Below are positions 26,780-38,673 of a DNA stretch of 64,000 nt, piece by piece. The stretch's first letter is position 1, and the number at the start of each line of letters is the position of its first letter. The translations under genes were made by a program, and so were the position numbers. The stretch is from NCBI GenBank assembly GCA_965153455.1, contig OZ234493.1:17164213-17228212 (forward strand). The letters are read 5' to 3'. The notes beneath the pieces were generated by a model. The model was given only the letters and a program-made list of their open reading frames with translations. It was not told where the DNA came from and made no database searches. Origin of the DNA: Sphagnum compactum. Lineage: Eukaryota > Bryophyta > Sphagnopsida > Sphagnales.

Positions 26780-28640
26780 GAAATATAATATTTTAAAATA
26801 ATTAATAAATATTGAATATTAATTTATGGCTAATTTATTTAATCACTATTAACTAAAAATATATTAAATAATTAGCCCTTGGTACAAATTAATAAATATA
26901 ATTCAATATTTTGAATTAATTAATTAAAATAATCAATTTCATAATTATCTAAAAATAATAATGTAATAAATATTATGGTCCTATTTTTTGTGATTGATGT
27001 TCAATTGTTATGTTAATAATATTTCACTATATTGGAATTCACAATATTATGTTGGTATACATACATATTAAACCATAGAATTTCATAAAAGGTGAAAGTC
27101 TATTTTTGAATTGAAATTAAAAGCAATGTGTATATTTGATTAAACATTGAAGAAGGGTGTGCATATGAATATGTCTTTATATACCTCAATGTCTTTTATT
27201 CAAATTCATGTTTATTATTTAATATTTCAAAATGAATTATTTGTTATTAATTTTTAAATTAGTAATTAGTATGTAACATACTTAATTACCATGAACTAAT
27301 TAAATAAACTAAATAATAAATTATTCATATGAATTCATTAATAAAATTTAGTTAATTATCATTTGATTAATTTAGATAATAAATTATTGATTATCTAATA
27401 AATAATTACTTCAACTCATTAACTAATTATATAAATTTAATTAATTAATTCAAATAATTATGTCAAATTATTAATTATAAATTTCAAATTAATTACAAAA
27501 TTAAAATCAAACAAAAAACATGTGGGAATTTTTTTTGTGATTACGATTTAATTGTAGCTAGGGTGCCATTAAAAGATTTAACTTATATGTTTTGTTTTCA
27601 ATATCTCATTTCACAAACTATGTAAAGAAGGTGTCTCCTTTTACATTCTCACATTAAAATACATGTGTCATGTTGGGATGAGCCCATAAAAGCTTAATCT
27701 TAAAAGAAAAACAGATAATTTTTTTTAAAACTTATGTGATTACTTTTTAGTTCACCTACTATTCTAATATTCTACCTTCCTACCTACCTACTTGCCTACC
27801 TAAATAAGTAGTTCCTACTTTTTTACCTACTTAGATAGTAAATAAGTAGGTAAGTAAGTAGGTGGATAAAAGTTATATCAATCTACCTACCAATGGCTAT
27901 GTACTAACGTACCTAGGTACATATATATATTTATTTCCAAAATTCAATTAATATGCCATGTGGAAATTTTTGATTATGCAATGTGTCATAATCTAAGACT
28001 ATCTAAAATGAATAATCATAATGGAAGACGGATATCAATACTTCAAAAAAATCATGAAAAATCTTCATAATGCCATGTGTTAAAATTTGATGGATGGATG
28101 AAAAATGACGTCAACATGACATTATGGTTATACTCATAGGGGAATTGCATAGTAGTTGAAAAAAAGTTATTACAACAAAATTACAATTGAGTTGTAATGA
28201 GTTGCAGCTTTTGCAACTCTTGCAACTTGTCCAATGACCCTATAAATATAGTGAGTTGTAAGTGTCCAATGTAATTCAAAAATTGAGTTGCAAGGCTAAT
28301 TGCAAAACATTCCTTTTTTATATAGTGTTTATACATATTCAAGTATGCAAAATGGGTTTTGGAAGTATGTACTAAGATTTTTTGTACATTAAATGTTCTA
28401 CTATTCTTCCAAATAACTACAATTTATACAAGTTGCACAATACAATAAATTGATTTAATTGTTACAATACACCTACACATAAGTTGTAAATTAGTGCAAA
28501 GAAATTGCAACAATCAGACATTTTTAATTGGACATTACAATTCAATGGACAAGTTGCACTAGGTTCATCAAACATGTTTATAAATAAGGAATAAATATCT
28601 GACTAATTGATAGTTGGGAGATGAGTTGAGCTTATAGCTC
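26780..28640. other. AT-rich DNA with CTAC/GTAG hairpin
   Basis: No gene is seen. 26.78-27.5 kb is almost pure A/T (AATTAATT words). At about 27774-27872 a run of CTAC-type tetramers is followed by a run of GTAG-type tetramers, able to fold back on itself. 28.14-28.55 kb is rich in TTGCAA words like those inside the CACTA element at 29.5 kb. Confidence 0.5.
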
Positions 28641-28662
28641 TTCTTTGTTGTACAGTCATACA

Positions 28663-28920
28663 CTACGCAAGTTCGCACTCCATATCCACGCACTTGCCTT
28701 CCAAGTGGTTGTCAAACTTTGCAAATCCAAAGCTCTTGTAGCAATTTGGGTGTACAAGACCTTCACATAAATTGTCCTTGCACTGTGTGTTCTTTTTGAA
28801 CCATATACTAGCACACCATGCATGATAAAGATGGTCACAACTAGAGACAATGATGTCCTTAAAAGGAAAACTAACTTCACAAAGTGAGCAACAACTCAAG
28901 GTTATAATATCAAGTCTCAT
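28663..28920 (-). pseudogene. RING-like zinc-binding fragment
   Basis: The 85-codon frame shows the Cys/His pattern C-S-L-C, then DIIVSSCDHLYHAWCA, then C-K-D-N-L-C, and HPNCYKSFGF. This spacing (C-x2-C, C-x-H-x2-H-x2-C, C-x4-C) is RING-like. I recall similar 'HLYHPFCA...HPEWHRSFGW' ends on repeated proteins in ferns, mosses and conifers. Only this C-terminal part is present and no upstream exon was found, so it is probably a fragment of a mobile or repeated gene. Confidence 0.5.
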
Positions 28921-29509
28921 ATCACATACATTGATTGGTTAACATATAGGATAAGGGTTAGGTACATCAACTACTTTTTGCCCTTTCTTCAACAGTAACT
29001 AGTGGGCATATAAGAATCAAAGTAACACTAATCTCCTACACTTGCATTAGATGAGAAGTTTGAATATTTCACACAATAGGAACCTTTACATCAACATGAA
29101 GCATTAGAACAACCTCACCCATTTGTGCAATAGACAACACCTAAGCCAAAACCAGTTCAACACGCACTTTTGACAAAACAACAAAGGTAGTTTCTATAAA
29201 AAAAATACAAATTTTGGAAATGCTGAAAGTTTCAAATTTTATTTTTCTCAAAAATAAATTGTGGAGGAAATTGAAAAATATTTTTATTTTTGAAATGGAA
29301 CTTTCAATTTTAATTAATTATTCAACAAACATGTGTTAAAGCCACCCCTCTACTATAATCTTATGCAATGTTTATTGGTGGGGTAGGGAGAATTAGTTAG
29401 CTACTCTAAGAATTGACCTGAGAATTGGGACATCTAGTAGAGGAACGAAAACACCCCAACAAAGAAAATAGTCCCACCTATGTGACTCCATGTTTCTTTT
29501 AGTAAATTT

Positions 29510-31783
29510 CATTACTAGAAATTTTGGGTTTTACAGCTGTCATTTGCAACTAAAATTCAATTGCATGTGACACATGCAACTGCAAATTTGTGTGGTTGCC
29601 TAAAACAAGTTGCACATGACATGCAGTTGCATGCGACATTACGTATGCGACATGTATATACGGTGTTAGTATACATGTTCATACATACATACCAATACAG
29701 TATAGTTGCACCTTATGTGCAACTTTCTTTGCAACTACATGCAACTAATCAAAACATGACACATGTTTAAAAATTAAACAACTAGCTTGTGGACACGTGT
29801 TATTATTTAACTTCTTTTTGTTTTCAAAATTAAAAATTCATTGGATTAATCTCAATCATTAAAGTTTTTGCCATTAGGATGATGACACGTGGCACACCAT
29901 GGAACGTTCATTGACTATTTGACATGTGTTCAATATTTTTAACACCAATTATATGGTGACATGTGGCAATCAAAGCTCACCTATTTTTAATTTTTAAAAT
30001 ATTAATTAATGAAATCTATGGTTAATAAGATGTTGACACGTGGTGCCTAGGTAGGTAATAATAATTAAACCCCATTAAATAAGTAGGTTTATTTAGGTAT
30101 GTAAGTACGTTGAAAAATAGCTAGGCTTAGGCTATATGAGTAGGTTTAGATTAATCCAATTTTATTTTTAGGTTTGACCATTTCATAAAGGTCAAATTTT
30201 TTTCATTCACTCATCCCCAATGGCACTTAGTATTTGGTTTCAACATAACTATTGCTCCTATTTATATATTGAGCCAAATAGAATTGGAAGCCAAAGGATA
30301 TGGGTTAAAACATTCCACTGCAAACCTCATGAACCAACCTAGTTGCACATTAGATGCAACTACTGTATTAAAGTATAACAGCCAGGGGAGGGCTCTGTTG
30401 CTTTTGGTGTCCAAACAAAACTTTAAGCCCTCCTCTTGGCGCATCTAACACACTAAAAATTGTTGAAAACAGATTAGAAATGAGAAAGTTATGGCCCCCC
30501 AAAGTAAATCAAAAAATTCAAAAAAGAAACTATTGAGGCCGGTTCTTAAACACCCAGAAAGTTCATTTTATGTTGTTTTTTTGCTATTAGAGTTCCAATA
30601 TGATTTATAGAACTTCAGATGGCGCTCCTATAGCACTTTAAATCGTTTAAAATGAATAAGAAATAAGAAAGTCATGAGCTTTGAAAGTAGGAGGGGTCCT
30701 AAGAAAAAAACAAAAACCAAAACGTTTTATAATTTGGAAAGCTTATTTATTTATTTATTTTTCTCGTTAGTTTTTCATTACTCCTTTTCTTTTGCATTTC
30801 AAAGGTGATTTTAGGATATTTAATAATTATGATTACTTGATGAAAATATGATTTTAATATTATTATCTATTTTAAATTAATAATTAACTTAGGACATTTG
30901 TATACTTATAGGTCAATTAATGTAGCCTATTTACATTAATATAATAAAATTTAAATATGTAATACCTATTGATTATATATATATATAATTGATTATCACT
31001 ATAATTATAATTATAATTTAATTAATAATTATGATTATTTATAATAATTTTTTGTTTAATCAAATGTGCATTTTTTGAAAAAAAAATCCAAAATAAAATA
31101 AAGTCATACATATTTAAACCATGGTTTAGTTTAATTTAATTTAGCTTAATTTAGTTTATTCATAAATATTATAGCCTAACTTAATTTAACCACAATTAGT
31201 TTGGCCTAACTTAATTTAACCATATTTATTTTAGCCTAGTTTAATTTAGTTTAATTTAGTTTAGCCATAATTAATATACTTTAATTTAATTTAGCTTAAT
31301 TTGATTTAATTTAATTTATTTTATTTTAGCCATAACTAGTTTAATTTAGTTTAATTTAACCATTGTTAATTTAACTTGATTTAATTTAGCTTAATTTAAA
31401 TTATCCATAATTAGTTTAACCTAATTTAATTTAGCCATGGTTAGTTTAACTATGGTTATTTTAACCTAAGTTAATTTAGGCTAGCCTAAGTTAGCATGGG
31501 GTTAACCTTAGTACTAGAGGTACATAATACTATTATATATAGCCTATGTAGATATAGTAAGCATAGTATTTAAGTATGTATAAGTTTAGGCCATTATTTT
31601 TATGACACATGTCCATGTTGTACACATTTAGTTGCATGTTATTTGCACACACAACCGTATGGCCCAAAATTTATACAATACCAAATTTGTAGTTGCAAAC
31701 ATGACCAAGATAGTTACAAACGACAACCAGTTGCATGCCAGTTACATAGTGACTGGTTGCAAATGACAAGATTTCTAGTAGTG
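29510..31783. mobile_element. Non-autonomous CACTA element, TSD TTT
   Basis: The left end reads CATTACTAGAAATTTTG and the right end, reverse-complemented, reads CACTACTAGAAATCTTG, a plant CACTA-type terminus with one C-to-T change in the first five bases. Both ends continue inward with TCATTTGCAAC-like sequence. The flanking trinucleotide TTT (29507-29509 and 31784-31786) is the expected 3-bp target duplication. Subterminal TTGCA/TGCAA words are dense at both ends. No transposase frame is present in its 2,274 bp, so it must have moved in trans. Confidence 0.85.
31110..31500. repeat. Degenerate TTTAATTTAG minisatellite
   Basis: About 390 bp built from irregular 5- and 10-bp units of the type TTTAATTTAG, interrupted by CCATAATTAG-like words. 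It lies inside the non-autonomous CACTA element and has no coding potential. Confidence 0.8.
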
Positions 31784-31789
31784 TTTTCA

Positions 31790-33440
31790 ATGCAGCCAAA
31801 GCAAGATCATCCATAAGAAGGTGTAGAAAAAGTGGCCATCGTCATGGGGAGGATTTAGCCAAATATGATTATAACCCAAATATGAAATGCAAAGATTTAG
31901 TCATCCTTCTATATTTTTGGTTATACATATAGAAATATAATATGGGTATCTAACAATTTGTATTATTTATTCTTTCACTTCTAACCTTTTTTTTCATTTC
32001 CAAGCTTTTTATTTCAAATTGTGGTGAGTTAAAATAAAGGTTGATCTCAATAAAGATGCTTGCAATTATTACTCTCCATTAGCCATAGGGAACTTGCCTC
32101 CTTGGGCATGAGGATTTCTGGTTCTAAAGATAATTTTCTCCAAATTTTAAGTGTAACCAATTCCAACAATTTGATTCAACATGCTTCACAAAGGAATCCA
32201 TGATCACAAGCAAGTAGCCATAAACCCATGCCATGACCAAGATGGTTGGATGTTTATTTGCAATTGTTCATAATAAAGCATAAGACAAAGGAAGTAATTG
32301 GCCATGTACTAAAGTGAAACCTTTTGGCAAGGAGCAGAGGTGTCAACAAATTCTTGCCATCACGTCAGCACGAAATTCATCAGAAAAGCACATTTCAAGT
32401 CCAAATTATGGTGTTCCAATTGACAGGCTTCAATGAGGCTATTTGGGGGACATGGGTCTTCTTCGCAACATGATGCTCAGATATATGGCTTAAATGGCTT
32501 ATGTTGAGTACTAACCAATTGATACTTATGACGATAATAATTTTTCATTCATTATGCAACCTTATTCTACAAGGTTTCACCCATTTGGTAACATCCCCCC
32601 CCCCCCCCCATTTTCCAACTTCAAACTTTCTATCCATTGTGTGATTTTCTTTTTCAAATTTTCCTCCACCATGCAATATTTCTTAGCACGTGGAAAATTT
32701 TATCAAATGGATGAAAGTTTGTAAAAATGTTGCATGATGGATGAGAATTTGTCGACTGAAGATGAAAAGACGTAATTCATCCATTATGTGCAACCTTTGA
32801 AATATTCATCATGCAATGTTCCCACCTTCCTTTGGGGAAAAGAATGAGAAGTTGAATAGCAATATGTCATTAGGGGGGTGGGGGGGGTCCAAAGAAAAAA
32901 GAAAACCCTTGATTCAAATGGCAACTCCCAAGGAGACAACCTCTTGACAAGCCAAAAAGGGAAAAAAAAAGAAAATACATGCCCAAGAAAACTTCAAAGA
33001 AAAAAATTGCCTGCCAAAAAAAAGAAAAACACACTTAACAAGCAAAAAGAAAAATAGAGGGGGACAACTTCCCCAGGGAAGGTTGTACAATGTTGCCATT
33101 AAAACCTTCTTAAGGCATCACAACCATTGCTCCCCAACACTTTTGTCAGGGAAGGTGTTATGTAATGTTGCTTAGAAAACATTGCCTTCCATAGGCAATA
33201 TTACCTTTTTAAGGCAACACAACCATTGCTCCTCAACTGTTTATTTGCCCAAGTTGTTCAGGGAGCACCCCATCTTTCTCCTTTCTTAAATGAAATCCAT
33301 TTGAGAAAAAGATGTGTCCATAAAAAGATTTGAAGCTTGGACCTCAAACATAATAGAAAGTCTCAACCATTATGCCATAATCTTTTTTTCAAAAACTAAA
33401 TTATGTGAGTCTAGCTAAAACAATTATCACAATTTATGTA
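31790..33440. other. Intergenic DNA with homopolymers and a direct repeat
   Basis: No supported gene. A run of 15 C lies at 32595-32609 and a G-rich run near 32875-32888. A direct repeat with about 99-bp spacing occurs at 33110 and 33209 (core CACAACCATTGCTCC, preceded by TTAAGGC). The minus frame at 32914-33099 is low-complexity and was rejected. Confidence 0.5.
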
Positions 33441-33459
33441 CCACTACAACAAAAAAGGG

Positions 33460-34125
33460 GCATATTGCGATCCAAATATCATCGCAAACAACAAAGAAAT
33501 CAGTTTCCGAAAACCCGCAGTTCCGAACAACAATTCCTCGCAAACTCTTAAGCCTTTGCGAAACCCTCACCTTCGCACCCGTACAATCGCAAGCTCTTCG
33601 CAACTACCGAAACTAAACCAATCGCAAAACATTTCCGATTATAATGTCTTCTATACATGATTTGTGATTCACAATACATCGAAAATTATTTGCAACAAAG
33701 CCAACATCGCAACGACTTAGCGAATTGACTCAAAACTCTATCGGTTTTCGATATAACGTCTAACGCAAACGTTTTGCGATGTTCGACATGCCGCTACGCA
33801 TTTGCGATAAAACTAACATCGGAAACTTTTTGAAACAAACTCATCAACGCTACAACTTAGCGAATTGACTCAAAACTCTATCGGTTTCCGATATAAGATC
33901 TAACGCAAAGAGTTTGCGATTCACAAAATGCCGCTAAAAGTTTGCAAAATGTAGGATTTCGCAAACCTGTTCTGGAATGATTTTAACCGTCTGAGTTTAA
34001 CTATGTCTGTGAGATGGTATATTTGGTCTTTTGGCTTTTGCAGTGTTGCGAAGCAATATGACTCGCAAATAGTTTTGAGATCGACTGTGTATCGTAAGAG
34101 CATGGCACTGTATTCTTATTTTGTA
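33460..34125. repeat. CACTA subterminal repeats (TTGCGA motifs)
   Basis: Dozens of short TTGCGA, TTCGCAA and ATCGCAA words in both orientations follow the 5' terminus. A longer internal duplication is visible: the words GACTTAGCGAATTGACTC / AACTTAGCGAATTGACTC and ACTCTATCGGTTT recur about 130 bp apart (near 33715 and 33855). This density is usual for TNPA-binding subterminal regions. Confidence 0.8.
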
Positions 34126-34244
34126 CGCAGGGTTTAGATTCATTTGGAGTCCCTTTGGGCCGGAAAAAAAAAATCTATATCAAAATTTCAAAAGTTACAA
34201 TGTAAAAGGGTTTGTAAGTCTCGGGTATCTAACACACTAGCTGT

Positions 34245-36112
34245 CTATCTAGACCTCCTTCCCCTCTTGGATTTCTTCCTTGAATCTTTCTTCCTAGTGT
34301 TCTCTGGTGGAGGGGGAGGCTGCTCATCCTCCTCCCTCTCTTCATCGTCCCCCTGCCCCTCCTCCTCGTCGTCCTCCTCCTCCCTACCCACGCCCCCTAC
34401 AGAACCTGCATTTCGACTAGCAAATGAACTGGGTCCACTACTAATGGTAGCTACACTGGGGGGAGCAGTGCTAGCGCCTCTCTCCTCCTCATCACTGCTG
34501 CCCTGAGAGCTCTCACTCTCACCCTCAGATGCCTGCATTTCAACATGCAAAGCTTAGTCAACAATGAAAATCTTGATTCAAATGAAATCAATCTCAACAC
34601 AAACAGAAATTCAATCCCAACCAAACCCACTCACCAATAGTGCATCAACATGTTCAAAAAGATGCTCCTTGCCATGCTCCTGGCCCATTGTCATTTCTGC
34701 AGCTGTGATCTTCCTCTTGTACCTCTTGTACTGTCCCCATAAAACAACAAGTCAAAAAAAACGCATATTTGCGAAGCGTAGACCTTCGCATATTTTAACT
34801 TGCGAAGCAGTTTGCGATTTGTTCAAGTCTACAAACTCTTTTGCGAAGCGCAGACTTTCGCATACTATATCTTGTGAAGCAGTTTGCGAAACAAATAGCA
34901 TCGTACCTTTGCGAACTAAAAGCCATTTGACACATCTTTGCGATGCAATTCGCATCGCAAAAGGTATCCCAAACAGTCCTATGTGACTCGACAGAAACAA
35001 ATATTTGCAGAAAAAAAATGGAGGAGAGGGAGGGTACTTACAAATGCTGCTTTGAGGCCGGGAATGCCACCTTGCCCTAGCCTGTGGGTGGTGGGTGGAA
35101 CCAATTTCACTCGCTCTGCTGCCTTGAGGAACTTCAATGGTGGATCACCGACCTCGTCCACCACTGATTGGCATTCAGCAAGCTTCGACTCCAGTGCCTT
35201 CAGGTCACGGTTAGAACTCCTAGACTCTCGTGCCTTCTTGGCCTTGGCTAGCTGCTCTGTGATCTCCTTCACCTGCCTTGCTGCTTTCAGCTACACCTCA
35301 GACTGGTAGAAGGCATTCCAGATGTCTTCTGAGAACTAAAGCGGCCTCTCCAAGTTCTTGTACACATTCAGGTCTCTCAGGTGAGCACGAATCTTCATCC
35401 TGTCATGGTATCTTGCTTGAGACATTAAATTGGAAATCTTGTCTGCAATCCACTGTGAATCAAGCTCTCCTCCATTTCGAAATGCTCCCTTGACCTGATT
35501 TATCACTCTCCTCTGCTCTACCTTTGAGAGAGTGCCCCACTCAACTCCTCGTGCAAAGTTGGTAGAGACAATGTGCCTAATGGTGCTCTTGGCCCCAGTG
35601 TATGCCAGCTTGGTTGGAATTCCCTCCTCTGCCAATGTTATCAGAAGGAGCTTCTTCTTCTCCTCCTCCTTCTTCTTCAGATCGAGCTTCTTCTTTCTGA
35701 TGGCATTCCTCTCATCCTTCCTCCTTTTCTTCTCAAACGTTCTAGGTGAGAGAGCTCCTGTTGTTGCTCTCTCATCTCTCTTTCTCTTCTTCTCTGCTAC
35801 CTTGGCTTCTGTAGCCTTCCTTACCTCCTCCTCTCTTTATGCTTCCCCAGCAGTCAGCCCTGCTTGCAATGCTTGACCTAAGATGGCTGTCACGGATGCC
35901 AGCCCTTCAGGTGTCCTAGTATCGATTACAAACAGCTCTGAAGCTCTCAAGTGATCAGCCACCATCTTCTTCAACCTTTCCTCATTGTTCTCACCTCCTC
36001 TAGACCCAGAACCCCCTCCACCAATCCCAGCCATTGCAATCCGCCCCCTCGTGTCTGCCCAAGCTTTCCTTCTACAATTCTCGAGCAATGTCGAGAATGA
36101 GTTCAAATTCAC
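34245..36112 (-). pseudogene. CACTA second protein (TNPA / Transposase_24-like)
   Basis: Three exons join in frame. Exon 1 runs from about 36112 (an ATG codon lies near 36033) to 35042, with a GTAAGT donor. Exon 2 is 34730-34635 between an AG acceptor and a GTGAGT donor. Exon 3 is 34532-34245 and is very acidic, with a basic Lys/Arg-rich end. Exon 1 has a Gly/Ser-rich start, a long Lys/Arg/Glu helix, and a block SNLMSQARYHDRMKIRAHL like the end of the plant Ptta/En-Spm (Transposase_24) family. The frame is broken by TAA at 35837 (CAA in the duplicated copy) and by two TAG codons near 35337 and 35297. The family role is to bind subterminal repeats and aid excision. Confidence 0.7.
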
Positions 36113-37138
36113 TCGCCGTGGTACTCTAGTCTAGACCCCCAGAAAGCTTGGGCAGACACCTTATTCCGTTCCAGCTTAAGGACTTTCGGAAATTCAGGGC
36201 TTGCGATGTAACCCGCATCGCAACCTGCGATACGGTATTGCTCGCAATGGCCGTGCAATGCTCTTCGTATCGCAACGTTGGATGGTTGCGAAGTCGGGGG
36301 CTTCGCTAACGTCGGCGGAAGTTAAAGGTTTTAGGGCTTTGGTTTCAATAACGGATGCAGATGCGAAAACGAATGCGATGGTAGGGGGTTCGCAAGGGGT
36401 TCGCAAATTTTTAGGGTTTAAGGTTTCTTCTCGAAAGTTATAGGTCAGAGAGCTCCTGTTGTTGCTCTCTCATCTCTCTTTCTCTTCTTCTCTGCTGCCT
36501 TGGTTTCTGCAGCCTTCCTTGCCTCCTCCTCTCTTTGTGCTTCCCCAGCAGTCAGCCCTGCTTGCAATGCTTGACCTAAGATGGCTGTCATGGATGCCAG
36601 CCCTTCAGGTGTCCTAGTATCGATTGCAAACAGCTCTGAAGCTCTCAAGTGATCAACCACCATCTTCCTCAACCTTTCCTCATTGTTGTCACCTCCTCTA
36701 GACCCAGAACCCCCTCCACCAATCCCAGCCATTGCAATCCGCCCCCTCCTGCCTACCCAAGCTTTCCTTCGACAATTCTTGAGCAATGCCGAGAATGAGT
36801 TCAAATTCACTTGCCGTGGTACTCTAGTCTAGACCCCCAGAAAGCTTGGGTAGACACCTTATTCCGTTCCAGCTTAAGGACTTTCGAAAATTCAGGGCTT
36901 GCGATGTAACCTGCATCGCAACCTGCAATACGGTATTGCTCGCAACGGTCGTGCAATGCTCTTCGTATCGCAACGTTGGATGGTTGCGAAGTCGGGGGCT
37001 TCGCTAACGTAGGAGGAAGTTAAATGTTTTAGGGCTTTGGTTTAAGTAACGTATGCAGATGCGAAAAGGAATGCGATGGTAGGGGGTTCGCAAGAGGCTC
37101 GCAAAGTTTTAGGGTTTAGGGTTTCTTCTCGAGAGTTC
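35743..37138. repeat. 698-bp tandem duplication across the TNPA promoter
   Basis: Two adjacent copies, 35743-36440 and 36441-37138, begin with TAGGTSAGAGAGCTCCTG. A third start at 37139 continues for only about 20 bases. Each copy contains the first part of the TNPA-like coding region and its upstream promoter with TTGCGA words. The outer copy therefore carries a truncated 121-codon frame (36445-36810) identical in style to the real exon. The copies differ by scattered substitutions. Confidence 0.9.
36445..36810 (-). pseudogene. Duplicated 5' fragment of the TNPA-like gene
   Basis: A 121-codon frame that repeats the first exon start of the neighbouring gene (FSALLKNCRRKAWVGRRGR, DHLRASELFAIDTRTPEG) and stops just past the duplication border after KRDERATTGAL. 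It keeps CAA where the main copy has TAA, so the main copy's stop arose after, or was not shared in, the duplication. If transcribed it could give only a short N-terminal peptide. Confidence 0.8.
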
Positions 37139-37351
37139 TAGGTCAGAGAGCTCCTGTTGTGCATATGCTAAAGGGTTTCGGGCAACCAATCCTATAGGCA
37201 TTGTTGAGCCCACATTGGATATAGGTATGCATTTCTTTTTGGTTTAGGTAGTCTCAATTTATGAGTTGTCAATGGTTTATATTGTTGTATCACATGATTT
37301 TTGAAAGTCTAATCTGGTCTTTGCCTTACATTTGTGCCTTACTAATGTGAC

Positions 37352-38506
37352 AGATGATATGTCTTCCTCCTCCGTTGTCTCCACTAGTGACTCATCCTCC
37401 TCAAATGAAGGCACATTAGTTCATACGCAAGCAGAGGTGTCTCATTCTCCTCATGGTCCACCTCGGCAGCTTTGCCAATGCACCAATTGTGGTGGTCAGA
37501 TTTCACAAAAGTCATATGTTTGTGCTCAACACATTCAGCGATTTGGGCGTCATCGTGGTCTTACCCCAGGAACTTCTTCATCTCATGTGGTAAGTGTCAT
37601 TTTACCATTGTCATTTTTCCTCTTTGATACATGTTATTTTTCATGAAATCCTCTTTGAAACTATTTTCACTTCCATGGTTTGTTGTGGTTTTTTGAATGT
37701 AATAGGGTTCCTGTATGACACCAGCACCCTATGTTCTATCACAAGGGGTTTTAGCTGCCATAGGAAATGCGCTTTCGCATGCATTTGCTGTAGGGATTAG
37801 TGCCTCTCATGAGGCCAGTAATCCACATCATGAGGCAAGGCCATGTCTGCCCTCCGTTAGACAGCGATCCAAAGCACAACGTCCAAGTGAGGGTCATGCT
37901 AGGACTATTGTTGAGGGCACATGGGGTATGTGTGAATTCACTGGCAAATGTGCCAATATTATCCAGTCATGGAACCCTGCAGTTCTTGGGTTGCTTGATA
38001 GTTTGCCCTATGATGAGGAGGTTGTGGTTTGGGGTAGACGATGGATTGTTAAGACCTCTACACTTGGAGAGAGGCATGGCTATGGAGTATATGCTTGTGA
38101 GGACATCATTGTAGAGGATTCAACTAGTTGTCGTAGAGAGGGTCCTACTTTGTTCCCTTATGGTGGGCCTATCTATAAGAGAAGACATTGGAACATGATC
38201 CTCAGACAACATCCTGAGTGGAAGACCTTTGCTCTTGAGATGGACACCTTTGCTGGTAGCACTAGGAGGCATAGTGATGTGAGGGTGATAGATGGAGACC
38301 CCATACGTTCTGGAAACATTGTTGGTTTCATCAACAGTACGGTGGGGACTCGGCCTAAGCGTAAGGCTAATTGTGAGTGGGTTTTTGTTGAGGGACCTCC
38401 TCCAGCACCATATGGCGAGACTTATCATGAAGACCATTGCCTGGTGTTAGCTACTAAGACGATCAGATTAGGAGATGAGTTGTTTACACACTATGAGTGG
38501 AATTAG
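37352..38506 (+). CDS. Zinc-motif plus SET-domain protein inside the CACTA element
   Basis: Two exons join in phase: about 37352-37589 (possible ATG at 37332 or 37358; donor GTG|GTAAGT) and 37706-38506 (acceptor TAATAG). Exon 1 has a Ser-rich start, then CTNCGGQISQKSYVCAQH, a Cys/His cluster like the N-terminal zinc motif of TNP2 proteins. Exon 2 encodes a SET-like methyltransferase fold. Counting from the Met at 37715, GYGVYA is at 122-127 (the G-x-G cofactor motif), NIVGFINST at 201-209 followed by NC at 219-220 (equivalent of NHS..NC), and GDELFTHY at 253-260 (catalytic Tyr region). The frame is intact although the flanking transposase genes are broken. SET enzymes methylate protein lysines; the substrate here is unknown. 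It may be a separate captured gene or the 5' part of TNP2. Confidence 0.7.
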
Positions 38507-38673
38507 GATTCCACCATTTCTGAACTATGTACTTTGTTTAAGACATAACATACCATATCTATATACATGCATTTTGGCATTTTTTCTTTATAATGTAATA
38601 TGCAAATATGCTTGGTATATAGTTAAGATCTTCTGGATTTGGTATTGCATAGAATATTCGGCCTTCTGAAGAC

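Noticed and set aside
34144-34506. Serine- and proline-rich plus-strand ORF of 120 codons
   Set aside because: It is the antisense of the acidic Glu/Asp-rich third exon of the TNPA-like gene.
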